Positions 47,684 to 58,000 of a stretch of 64,000 bases of DNA are shown piece after piece (the first letter of the stretch is position 1; each line of letters begins with the position of its first letter). The DNA is from Dactylorhiza incarnata. Lineage: Eukaryota > Streptophyta > Magnoliopsida > Asparagales > Orchidaceae. The stretch covers positions 1,423,001 to 1,487,000 of the forward strand of contig JAWHQI010000170.1 of assembly GCA_033032865.1 (NCBI GenBank), read 5' to 3'. A program made the translations under genes and the position numbers. Under the pieces are notes generated by a model. The model did not search any database. It saw only the letters and a program-made list of their open reading frames with translations, and had not been told where the DNA came from.

Positions 47684-48413
47684 TCAGGTAAAATTGACAA
47701 GTTTCAATAGAAATGAATCAACGATAAAAAGATATAATTATTAACAGTTCATCACTACATTTCAATTCACAAAGGCGACCACTAAAAAAATTCATGAGCC
47801 ACGATAACAACAAAATACAGTATTAAATCTTATCAAACATCATAAGAAAATAATAGATAGACTGATAGAAATAGCTTTTTATAATCCCAAGTTCCCAACT
47901 AAGCACGATATTTATAATATGTACAAAAGTCAACTAAATAGGCGTCTACCTTGATAAAAATGCAAGGCGCTAATCTGTACAAAAGTCTTAATCCCGAAGC
48001 TGTAAAATCAGAAGAACTGAAGACCAAAATCGGAAGAGATCAGAAGAAATAAACACCAAAAATTAGAAGAAATCAAGATATGAACACCAAAAATCTCACC
48101 AAAAACTGCAGAGGAGTCGGTGAGGAAGACTTTGCTGAAGGAAGAGTTGTAGTCTGCAGAGGAGTCGGCGAGGAAGATATGTTTGTGGAGGCTTTGTTGA
48201 AGCTGAAGGAGGGGCTTTTGTCGAGTTGAGCAGAGCGTGTAGTTTGCATGCGATTGTGGCGGAGGTGTGCTGCTCAAGGCGTACTGCAGTCTGCTGCTTG
48301 ACATGAGGCGTGCGGCGTGCCACAATGTTCAATGGAGGAGCAACTTTACTGCTTTAGGTTGCGTGTAGAGAAGATATGGGGGGCCCCCACGGGCCCCCCT
48401 AAAACCGCCCCTG
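47684..48413 (-). other. 5' non-coding end of the hAT element
   Basis: About 730 bp upstream of the transposase start, ending in the terminal GGGGGGCCC...CCGCCCCTG. Around 48110-48200 a phrase (GAGGAGTCGG(T/C)GAGGAAGA) is directly repeated. No gene of its own. Confidence 0.7.
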
Positions 48414-48421
48414 ACTCAAAT

Positions 48422-48764
48422 GCTTTCACTAATCTGTGGCCAGTAGTAGGAATCTTCCATCAAAGCTAAAGTGCGTTTTTGCCTTGAATGTCCAGCCCAC
48501 CACTTGGTATAATGACACTCCTTGATCATCCCTCCGCATGTTTCCCCACTTTGGGATGTACAACCTTCTCCCTCTTGTGTAAAGCAATCTGTCATCTAAC
48601 CAAAATCTCTTTGCTCGATCTTATTTGGCTAGTTGCATGAGTTGCTTAGCCAATGGGTCTTCTTCCATCCCACTATTCACTTGCTCTAAAAGGTCGCTCT
48701 TCACCGTCAAGATTGCCGCTAGCTCGACCTTGCGGCTAAGTGCATCTGCCACAACATTGGCTCG
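48422..48764 (-). pseudogene. Ty3/gypsy pol remnant (outermost element, part 2)
   Basis: The minus strand reads the end of RNase H (ANVVADALSRKVELAAIL) and the RNase H-integrase linker (RLYIPKWGNMRRD), then reaches the hAT TSD; integrase resumes at 5171. One in-frame stop near 48625. The upstream RT is missing: at about 48764 the sequence changes to an Athila-like 5' region. Confidence 0.8.
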
Positions 48765-50750
48765 ATTTCCGGATCAAAACCAAATTCAAAATTAATTGAA
48801 GAGTTTCCTCGGGTCATAAACCAAAAGAAAAGAAGCGGAAAAAGGAAAAGGGAAAATAAGATTCTAGATAAATATATTTATATTTATTTTATTATATATT
48901 TTTTTTAGATTTTTTTTTTAGATTTTTTTTTTTTAAATTAGGTGATTTAAAATTAGTCACGGACTTCCCAAAATCTGCCCGGTGAAGGGTTTGTAAGGTA
49001 CTAGAGGCTATGATGAGAATTCAAGCCCAAAGCGTCCTTTCCAGGAATTTAGATTACACCTTTTAAGATTTTAAAAAAAAAATTTAAAAGAAAGGGGTGA
49101 GAAGAAAGAGAACGATAAAATTAATAACTATTTCTTTTTCAAATTATCGACCAAGGTCCCCGGCAACGGCGCCAAAAACTTGATGCGCAAAACTATGACT
49201 GCAAACGACAACGCTAAGTATACCGCGTCGAAAGTAGTATAGGTTTATAAAAACCAAGGTCGTATTAGACTCGGGGTGGTTGAGTAATTCTACTTTAAAA
49301 ATCGTTATTATCTTATCAAATACAAATTGAGTTGTAGTTGCGAATAGTAAAAACTAGAAGAAATGCTAACGGAATTAAATCGATGGTTTAAAACTAGTAC
49401 CCGATCTTTGAGTCACCTCGGATATAGAGAAAATTGAAATGAGAATAAAATGCAATTCTCTTGTTGAAGAGGCTTTGACCGTGGAAGTTCCCAAAGTATG
49501 AACACTCCTCTTTCGAGGTTTAGGTTCAACTAATTTTAGGTGTATCGACCGAACTTTCGTTCTCAAATCGCATCGCCTAAAACTTGTCTTAGGCTGTAAA
49601 CCTCACTATTGGATTTTACTCCAATCCGGAAGAGTTACGTCGTCCTCTCTCGAGGGTTGCGTTCTACTCCTTTTACCAATGAGCGATCAATTCGTCTTAC
49701 GAGCCTCTCGGCTAACTAAAGAACGAAAACAATATGAAGAATATATATTAATGATATAGCCTCATAATAATTTTGTAGATCAAAGGTAAATCGTACGCGT
49801 TCAACAATTAGAGAAAAACAAATCTAAAAATCATAACAAAACTTATCTCATCCTCGGATCGTCGCGACCGAGCACTATAGAAATTAGCCGCTCATGTAGA
49901 TGTGAGAATCATTATTATACGACAGGATGACATAAGAGAAAGTGACGATAGACAAATTGTGACAAAAATTGAAATAGAAATAAAAATAATATTTTATTGC
50001 TAGCAGAAATAAAGGTTACACGAAAATTATTTATTGGAATAGAAAAAGTACACGATTAAATTAGAGGATTAAAAGACGAACAACCTTAACGTCAAAAGTA
50101 AATAATATTACCCAAAAATTCTGAAATAAACCCAAGTTAAAACAGCTCTGCTTTTTTTTTTCCTTCTCCCAATACTTTTTTTGCTCCTTCCCGACGTAAA
50201 TATTTATAGGCTCTTGACATGAAATGGCTTGGGCGGGAGGTGCAGGTTGAAGGCGCGCAATAATTGGAGGCTGCATCCATGGAGGCGTTACAATGGAGGA
50301 GTTCTTGCGGATCGCTGACGTGGAGGAGGCGCAAATAGAGGAGCTCGGGCGGATCGCTGACGTGGAGAATCTGCTTGGGCGGAGGATGCGCTGAGCGGTT
50401 GCATGGAGGTGCTGGCGACCCAGCAATGTGACTGGAAGTGGCTGAGTGAGCTCGGGTTGGTGGCTGTATGGAGGTGCCGGCGATTCCATGCAGAGGCGGT
50501 TTGCTGGAGGAGCTTGGGCTGCTGCACGGAGGTGGCTGTATGGAGGTGTTGGAACTTGGGCAACTGCTGTGTGGAGATGGAGGAGCAGAAGTGGCCGAGC
50601 TTCATGGTGGAGGTGCGACCTCAAATGTTTTTTAATAAAAAACACACTTTTTTTAAACTTTTTTTCAAGTATTTTTTCAATGTTTTTTAATAAAAAAAAA
50701 TGTTGGCCCGCCGCAAGCAGCTGGGTACTGCCGCGGGATTTTAGGGGGTT
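48765..50750 (-). mobile_element. Athila-like 5' end: leader, primer site and LTR (truncated)
   Basis: On the minus strand an LTR, running from an undetermined right edge near 50750 to 49181, ends GCGCATCA. It is followed by a primer-binding site at 49174-49155, a 20-nt match to the 3' end of plant tRNA-Asp (TGGCGCCGTTGCCGGGGACC). The leader to 48765 holds a 5S-like module (48952-49022) and then a gag start-like phrase (FGFDPEIE) that abuts the foreign pol fragment. The LTR has a minus-strand TATA candidate CTATAAATATTTA (50208-50196). No coding capacity remains. Confidence 0.65.
49155..49174 (-). other. tRNA-Asp primer-binding site
   Basis: The reverse complement is TGGCGCCGTTGCCGGGGACC, matching the 3' end of plant tRNA-Asp including CCA. 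It marks the LTR boundary at 49181. Confidence 0.8.
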
Positions 50751-50825
50751 ACATGTTTGAGTCTTTTTACTTTATTTTGTATTTTAATATTTAATGAATG
50801 TGAAATGATTTAACATTTTCAATAG

Positions 50826-51042
50826 GTGACGGGGGCGAAGACCGGCGAGGGGCGGGCGAATACCGGCGAGGGGCGGGCGAAGCCCGCCGACGCCGAGGGG
50901 GCGGGCGAAGCCCGCTTGGTTGCGGGCGAAGCCCGCTTGGTTGCGGGCGAAGCCCGCTTGGTTGCGGGCGAAGCCCGCATTGATGCGGCCGAAGGCCGCC
51001 CGAGAGCATCGAGCACGGGCGTAGCCCGTGCGAAGATGCTCG
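50826..51042 (+). repeat. 21-bp hairpin minisatellite ending in a Helitron-like 3' terminus
   Basis: Units GCGGGC-GAA-GCCCGC plus a 6-nt spacer (TTGGTT) repeat in register from about 50906 to 50995, with degenerate copies before. The last unit has GCGGCC-GAA-GGCCGC. After it come a hairpin GCACGGGC-GTA-GCCCGTGC (51013-51031), seven bases, and CTCG (51039-51042) followed by T and a TA tract. The whole end also folds as GAGCATC...GATGCTC. The same end occurs at 63195-63223. The 5' end of this element was not found. Confidence 0.75.
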
Positions 51043-51284
51043 TATATATATATATATAAACGTATATATATAAACATATATATATATATAAACGTAAATA
51101 TATATAAAAACATATATATATATATATGTAAATATATATAAAAACATATATATATATAAATGTAAATATATAACAAAAACATATATATATATATGTAAAT
51201 ATATAAAAAAAACACATATATATAAATGTAAATATATATAAAAACACACACATATATACATATATATATAAAGATATACATATG

Positions 51285-51320
<36 letters not shown>

Positions 51321-51330
51321 GAGATGTATT
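51043..51330. repeat. TA microsatellite with AAACGTA / AAACATA interruptions
   Basis: Nearly 290 bp of (TA)n broken at fairly regular intervals by AAACG, AAACA or AAATG. It is self-complementary throughout. Frames here are Tyr/Ile repeats and not genes. Confidence 0.95.
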
Positions 51331-51904
51331 ACAGCATGCGAGGCATGGACGCGACAGCGGGACTTCGCACATAAATCCCCCTCATACCTGCCGAATCCCT
51401 AAAAACATAGAAAATATATTAGTTATAACGTACAATATTATTTTTACGAAAATTTATAAAAATAATGAACAAATGCGATAATTCATTTAAATATCAAATA
51501 AAATATTAGGCTAAAACGATGACTAAAATACCAGTCATCACTAGTCAACTATGTTTGAGACTTGGGGTGACCAATGACTACTCGTTTAGTGATCGACCCA
51601 CGTGAGACAAGGTGATAAAAAGCTAGAGAGCATAAGAACCCACTCCAACCTGCCTATAAACAAGACCCGCGTGCTGCAGCGAGGAGGTCCCGCCACATAC
51701 CCAGAAGTCTATAGGAACTTCCCCTCCTAAAGCCAATGCTGAGCTTGACACAAGAGAGACAGGCAAGGTACTCGCCCACCATAAGGGGAGGGTGAAGGTG
51801 TCTTCTACTTGTGTCTTGGGATCCTATTTATAGGCAAATCCAAATGAACTACGAATAACTGCTCCCGCATTCTGAAATGGGCTGCAGATAGCGTCTCCCG
51901 CCTT
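51331..51904. other. Unassigned sequence, possibly part of an LTR
   Basis: No gene or termini recognised. CTGCCTATAAACAAGACC at 51649-51666 and GATCCTATTTATAGGC at 51820-51835 resemble LTR promoter regions, but no partner LTR lies in the window. Confidence 0.35.
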
Positions 51905-52130
51905 CTGAAGGGGTGGAAATCTGTACTAGCCCCAGGTGGGCGAGTTCTTCTATACTCGCCCAGGTGAGGGAGGTCTTCTGTACTCGCCCAGGTGAGGGAG
52001 GTCTTATGTACTCACCCAGATGGGGGAGGTCTTCTGTACTCGCCCAGGTGGGAGAAGTCTTCTATGCTCGCCCAGGTGGGGGAGGTCTTTTGTGCTCGCC
52101 CAGGTGAAGGGGGGTCTTCTACGGTGTCCT
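51905..52130 (+). repeat. 28-bp minisatellite
   Basis: About six copies of CTTCTGTACTCGCCCAGGTG plus (A/G)GGGAGGT, from about 51943 to 52118. Frames across it give a repeated CTRPGEGG-type peptide in three phases and are not convincing genes. Confidence 0.9.
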
Positions 52131-52917
52131 CATGCATTTGTGATCTCGACGAATTACGGGTTATACAGTCTTGATCATGAACTACGTGTTAGAAATTTTG
52201 CTTACATAATGATATTATTTCAAAAATATTCTCTAGAAATAAATAATAAAATATTTTTAATGATAAAGCCTTCAAGAAGTATTGAAAGACTATCTTGACA
52301 TCATATAAAGAGTTTTCTTTTAGTGTAAGATTATGTTTAAGCTAATTCAAAATTAGTTGTTTTAGAATTCAACTACTTTGGGAGTTTTTATGAACTGTTT
52401 TACTTCACCCTGCTTAGATAATCCTTTTGTTTCATCCCTTTAATATGTTTTTGGAGATCTGCAGTAATAAAACTGAAACAAAAACTGAAGCTGAATTATG
52501 AAATGAACGAAGCTGTCGTGGTAAATGAAACAGGTTTTTTAACCCAATTTTGAATATCAGTCATTATTTAGCAGGATTTCTATTGAATTCTTCATTTTCA
52601 TGGTGGATACAACTTTATCGGCAACTTTGTTCTATGCGGATATTGCCAAGAAGTAATGTGCAGTAAGCCAACCAACACGTGGCACTGAATGACGGGTGGC
52701 ATACTCAATCGGCGATGCTTTTGTAGTACATGTTTGCAGGTCTCTACTCTGAGAAAGTTAATGGATGATTTTTCATCCCAATATATGAGCAGCTGCAGTA
52801 GATCTTTTGCCCTTACAATCCATACTGAAAGGGAAAGGGTAAAATGATACCATCACTTTAAATAAAGCTGATAAGAGACTATGAATCAAAAAAATAAAAT
52901 TCACTCACAAACTATAT
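52131..52917. other. AT-rich sequence, nothing recognised
   Basis: No frame, RNA gene or repeat that I can support. Confidence 0.5.
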
Positions 52918-53149
52918 AGTTAAGTGTGCTCGGGCTGGAGTAGTACTGGGATGGGTGACCTCCTGGAAAGGCCTCGTAGAGACGCTTAACTGGATCACTT
53001 CTCACCAAAGGGAGGTTGTGGCCACCAACAAACCGCCTATGGGCTGGAGAGGGGTTGAGGTGCTTGGGCTACAGCCCGGTAACGGTCGCCAAGTGAGGCT
53101 GTCGGTGGACGTTGTCCCGATGGTAAGTCCAGGGCCTTAGGACGTTACA
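52918..53149 (+). mobile_element. 5S rRNA-derived fragment, probably a truncated Cassandra-type LTR
   Basis: 52918-52980 matches the 3' half of plant 5S rRNA: AGTTAAGTGTGCTCGGGC, AGTAGTACTGGGATGGGTGA and CCTCCTGG, covering the box C region. The 5' half of 5S is absent. The sequence continues through a GC-rich tail (TGCTTGGGCTACAGCCCGG) and ends CGTTACA at 53149, which looks like an LTR end. Cassandra TRIMs carry 5S sequence in their LTRs. It is not a functional 5S gene. Confidence 0.7.
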
Positions 53150-53437
53150 AACCAACCCTAAGAATCGATAAAAACCTTGGAGAGTAATCAAACAAATTTA
53201 CTTGCATGCATAGATGGAAGGCTAGACAGAAGAGTTTCTGCGAAACGGAGGAGAAATGGTGAAATCCCTTCCGCGGGCATCGCTCGAGCGTGAATATGTG
53301 ACGGCAAGAGGGCACGGAAGGGGTGAATGCAGAGAGCGCGGTGAAGAGCAATCATCACCAACAATGTCGTCAACAGAGCGTGAGAGAGGCAGCGAGATGA
53401 AGGAGCCTTAGTTGTATCGATGCATGCGGGAGAAGTC
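53150..53437. other. Short spacer before a minisatellite
   Basis: No recognised feature. The minus strand is open over part of it, but the frame runs straight into the following minisatellite. Confidence 0.4.
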
Positions 53438-53610
53438 GCGGGGTCGACATTTGTCGCGGGGGCTACATTTGTCGCGGGGCCGACATTTGTCGCGGGGGCA
53501 ACATTTGCCGCGGGGGGCGACATTTGCCGCGGGGGCGACATTTGCCGCGGGGGCGTCATTTTCTGCGGGGGCGTCATTTGTCGTGGGGGGCGTCATTTGT
53601 CGTGTTGGAA
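53438..53610. repeat. ~21-bp minisatellite with CGAC-ATTT-GTCG core
   Basis: About nine units of GGGGGCGACATTTG(T/C)CGCG. The core CGAC-ATTT-GTCG is a small hairpin. It is the reverse complement of the unit family at 62750-63190. Confidence 0.9.
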
Positions 53611-53823
53611 TATTTACTTCTATATTCTTATATTAATATACAAATAATGTAATTTTTTGGTTTTAAAATTGTGCAGAAAAAACAGCAGATCTATCTTTAT
53701 AATATAAGAGAACCCCTAATCAGCTCATGGTGTAACATTTTAATCCCGAAATGCCCTCATTAAAATAAGTTCTGGGCTTTAAATTAAGGGCCTTTTGGTC
53801 TTTCGGCCGGCTTAGTAGTTAAT

Positions 53824-54243
53824 TTGGGTGTATTTACGATCCCTTACCACGCCTCAGCTTTTTCCTCTGCTCCCGCACTCCCGCCGAAAGCAACCAGGAC
53901 AGCAAGCTCGCCTCCTCCATCAAGCAAGCCTCCTGCTTTCTCCATCCCTGCACTCTACCATCATTTCCTCGACTGCCACCCACCGATAACTCCGTCTATA
54001 ACCCTACTTCCCTTCGGAAGAGCCCTGCCGAAAGCTCCCTTACCTCCCGTCGACAGAGCCCCCGCCGAGATGATGATGCGAAACTATACCTAGGGCCTCT
54101 TCCAAGTCTCCTCTTCCACAGCCAGTTCCTCAAGAACTCCTCCTCCACTGTTGCAGCTGTTGGGCAGTCCGACTTGAAGGGATCTTTGCAAACTCCTCCA
54201 TCGCAGTTCTTCGTCTGTGTCTGCGTTAGCTTGATCCTCGAAG
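53824..54243 (+). pseudogene. Possible captured gene fragment, unrecognised
   Basis: An 89-codon frame begins at 53824 (MGVFTIPYHASAFSS) and is Pro/Ser/Ala-rich, like an organelle transit peptide or 5' exon. After its stop at 54093 the sequence is CT-rich, UTR-like, and reaches CTCGAAG|GTATG at 54243/54244, a good splice-donor match. The chromovirus is inserted exactly after GTATG. Exon-like segments resume at 60326. No domain identified. Confidence 0.3.
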
Positions 54244-54248
54244 GTATG

Positions 54249-54724
54249 TGTTAGGAGTCTCGCCGGCGAAAGGTTTAGTAACATGAGACGAACGGCCGGA
54301 GGAGGTGGCCGGAGGTGGGGGAGAAGAATTGGACGGGATAACGAGAGGAAATTATCATTAACTCATAAACTTTCATGACACTTACATTGTCCGCTAATCT
54401 CCTATTTATTATTAGCTTCGATCCTAATATAACCGTTACAAAATAAAGCCTTAAAACAATAATAACTATTTTATTTTGGCCGCTGGATGTGCTTTGAATA
54501 AGCGGAATTGATCTGGACCGTTGCTCTTCTTCTTCGTATTTGACCGTTGATCTTAGCTGATGATGACAACGCCTGTGGTTGATTTTAAATGATAGCTGGC
54601 CTGTTCTGTCAGTGCTTGCCGCTCGATTTTGGCGCCTGCTATTTGACCGTATTGCCACCTGGCCTGATCTGGATCTTTGGATCCTTTAGAATGTCTGAAG
54701 CCGTTGGATCAAGTTGCCCTAACA
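54249..54724 (-). repeat. Chromovirus LTR, left copy
   Basis: 476 bp, TGTTAGG...CCTAACA. It is preceded on the minus strand by the purine-rich CTTTAAAAGAGGAATGCAT at 54743-54725, the likely polypurine tract. Confidence 0.95.
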
Positions 54725-55002
54725 ATGCATTCCTCTTTTAAAGACGCTGTCCTCAGCGTTTATTATTTTTTTTATCTTCTCCTCAGCGCTCTTCTTCGTT
54801 TTCTTCTGGGGTTGTAGCGGTGGCCGTCGGCGGTTTTGCTAGGGTTGAAGGCGCGGCTGCGGATGGGGAACTTGGTGGAAACTCTGTGGAGGGCAGCTGC
54901 TGTGATGAGGGCCGGTATGACGTTGAGCAGATATCCACTGCCTTCTGAGAGCTGCAACCAGTCGTTTCTTCTGTGGTTCTTCCGCCCGTCAGGTATCGTT
55001 GG

Positions 55003-58000
55003 CTATTTTCTGTGGATGGTTTGGACGAATGTTGTGCCGACCGTTGTTTTTTTTGTCCTTGCCTTTGTGCTCCCCCAGTCGTGGATTTCTGCCGCTGTAT
55101 TTGCGCCTTTTCCTTTTGCTTTGGCTTCGTCTACCCTGGATCTCGCCTTTGTTGTCCTCTGCCCCTTTCTCGGTTGTGTTGTTTGGTTTATTTCTGGAAC
55201 TAGTTTTAGTGCGTGAAGATCTGCTTGTAGCTGAGGATGATCTTGGAGGGAGGACAGATCCTCCCAAGTACTGTCTTCAGGAGGTAGCCCCTGCCACTGA
55301 ATGAGTACTTGCGGTAATGTCCTTCCTTGCCGTATGAGTTGGCGTGAGCTGATGACGGCCAAGGGTCTATGGATGGGGTTATTTTTCCAGTTAAGATCTG
55401 GTAGTTCCACTGTACTTTGATGTGGGTCGCCGGTATAGGGCTTTAACAGTGATACGTGGAACACTGGGTGTATCTTCGATTCTGGGGGAAGGAGAAGACG
55501 ATAGGCCGTCTCTCTGATGATTCCTGTTACCTGGAAAGGGCCATAGTATTTAAGGCTCAACTTTCTTCCTGCGGGTCTTGTTATAGATAGCTGCCGGAAG
55601 GGGTGTAACTTCAGGAGTACCCAATCCCCTTTTTCCAGTTTCAGATCTATTCTGTTTTTATCTGCTTGGAGCTTCATTCTCTGTTGTGATTTGAGTAGGC
55701 TTCCCTTGAGTGTCTGCATCATCTCTTCTCTTGTTTGTAGTGTAGAGTCCACAGCTTCATTCCTTGTTTCCCCTGCACAGTAATTTAACAGACAAGGAGG
55801 AGGCCGACCAAACATAACCTCATATGGGGTCATGTTGGTCGATGTATTAAAAGTGGTATTGTAATGGTATTCTGCTAGGTTGAGGTATTCAGCCACTCTT
55901 TTGGATTTTCATGTGTGAAAATTCTCAAATACTGCTCTATGCAGCGGTTAACCCTCTCGGTTAATCCGTCTGTTTGGGGATGGTAAGCAGAGCTGTATTT
56001 GAGGTTGGTTCCTTGTAGTCTGAATAGCTCAGTCCAGAAATCACTTAAAAAAATTGGATCTCTATCACTTATTATTGATTCTGGAATTCCGTGGAGTTTT
56101 CCGACCGAATTCCAAAAAGCAGTGGCCACTTTTGGGCCTGATATGGGGTGCTGCAGTGGGGCTAAATGAATTGCTTTTGAAAATCGATCTACTACTACAT
56201 ATATGATGTTATATTTGTTTGAGTTTGGGAGGCATGTGATAAAATCCATAGTTAGGTCACTCCAAAGTTTACTGGGTGATGGTAATGGCTGGAGTAGTCC
56301 ATAGGGTGAATGATTGGTGGGTTTGGCTTTCTGGCAAATGTCACATTTTTTTATAAATGCTGTGACCTCTGCTTTTAAATTATGCCAATAGAATTGGCTC
56401 TGAATTTTGTGTAGGGTTCCCCTGATTCTAGAGTGCCCTCCTAAGGGGCTGGCATGTGTTTCCTGTAATATCTTTTCTTTTATTTGTGATGCTCTGGGAA
56501 TGTATATTCTGTGTTTATATATGATGTAATTGCCTATTTGCTTCCAGTGGGGGTGTGCTTCAGGGTTTTCCTTGAATTTTATTGCAAACTCATCTTCCTC
56601 ATATTCCAGTTCTAATCCCCCCAGCAAAGGGGAGGTTGGAATTGTGATCATCTTGAGGCTGAGGGTAGTTTGTTGCTCTGGAATCTCGGTAATCCTAGAC
56701 AAGGCATCTGCGGCTTGATTATGTTTTCCCGCCTTATACTTGATTTCAAAATCGTAGCCTAGTAGTTTTGCTAAAAATGTCTGCTGCTCGGGTGTTTGGA
56801 TTTGTTGTTTAAGTAGGTGGTGTAGGCTTTGGTGATCCGTTAGGATCGTAAATCTGTGCCCTAACAAATACTGCCTCCACTTAGTAATTGCGGCTGTTAC
56901 TGCGTATAATTCCCTTATATACGTTGATTTTCTTTGCATAAGTGGTGACAGCTTTTTACTAAAGTAAGCGATGGTCCTTTTATCCTGCATCAGGACTGCT
57001 CCAATGCCAGTACCTGATGCATCTGTCTCTATGATGAAAGGTTCATTAAAGTTTGGGAGTGCTAAGATTGGGTAAGAAATTAATTTTTGTTTGAGGGTTT
57101 CAAACGCCTCTTGTGTTTGCAAATTCCACCTAAACGAATTTTTTTTAGGAGCTCTGTTATTGGAAAGGCTAGCTTGGCATAATCCCTAATGAATTTTCGA
57201 TAATATCCTGTGATACCTAAGAAAGGTCGTACTGTTTTTTGGTTGGTGGGTGTTGGAAAACTCTTTATGGCAGCAATATTTGTTGTATTTGGCATAACCT
57301 CACCTTGTTTTATTGTGTGACCTAAAAACTCAATCTCCCTCTTTAAAAAACTGCATTTTGAAAGCTTAATTAATAACTGGTTTTCTTTTAATATGCTCAA
57401 GGTCATCCTTAGATGCTCTTCATGTTCCGATTCGGTGGGGCTATAGATAAGAATATCGTCAAAAAAGATAACTATAATTTTCTTAGAAAAGGCAAAAAAA
57501 TGGTATTCATTAGAGATTGAAAAGTTGAAGGAGCGTTCGTTAGTCCGAAGGGTAATACTACGAATTCGTAGTGTCCCTGGTGTGTCTGGAACGCTGTTTT
57601 ATGTATATCTTGGGCAGCCATTAAAATTTGGTGATAACCGGATCGTAAATCTATTTTTGAGAAGTACCTAGCCGAGAAGAGCTCGTCCAATAATTCTTCT
57701 ATTGTTGGTATAGGGAATTTGTCTTTTATGGTGATCATATTTAAGGCCCTATAATCGACACAAAATCTCCAAGTGCCGTCTTTTTTTTGACGAGGAGGAC
57801 TGGCGAACTGAACGCTGAAGTGCTTGGTCTGATTAGTCCGTTATTCAGCATCTCCTGCACTAGCCTTTCTATTTCGTTTTTTTGATGATAAGGGTATCTA
57901 AAGGGTTTTAAATTTGGCGCTACTGAGTTGGGAACCAAGTTAATCTCGTGGTCTATATCCCTCTTTGGTGGCAATGTGGTTGGTTCCTTGAATAGTTCGG

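Larger units (their letters stand above)
5180..48413 (-). mobile_element. hAT transposon (TTF/DUF4371 type), split by 40 kb of nested insertions
   Basis: The element starts CAGGGGCGGATCCAGG at 5180 and ends in CCGCCCCTG at 48413, giving a perfect 9-bp inverted terminus CAGGGGCGG. The 8-bp ACTCAAAT flanks it on both sides (5172-5179 and 48414-48421), the TSD length expected for hAT. Outside both ends the sequence is the same minus-strand gypsy pol gene, which independently confirms the boundaries. Without its guests the element is about 3.3 kb. It carries a broken transposase gene on the minus strand (47683-45737 then 5789-5336). Confidence 0.93.

Noticed and set aside
51043..51330. Membrane-protein-like Tyr/Ile frames
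   Set aside because: Translation of a TA microsatellite.
52918..52980. Functional 5S rRNA gene
   Set aside because: Only the 3' half is present, with mismatches, and it continues into LTR-like sequence.
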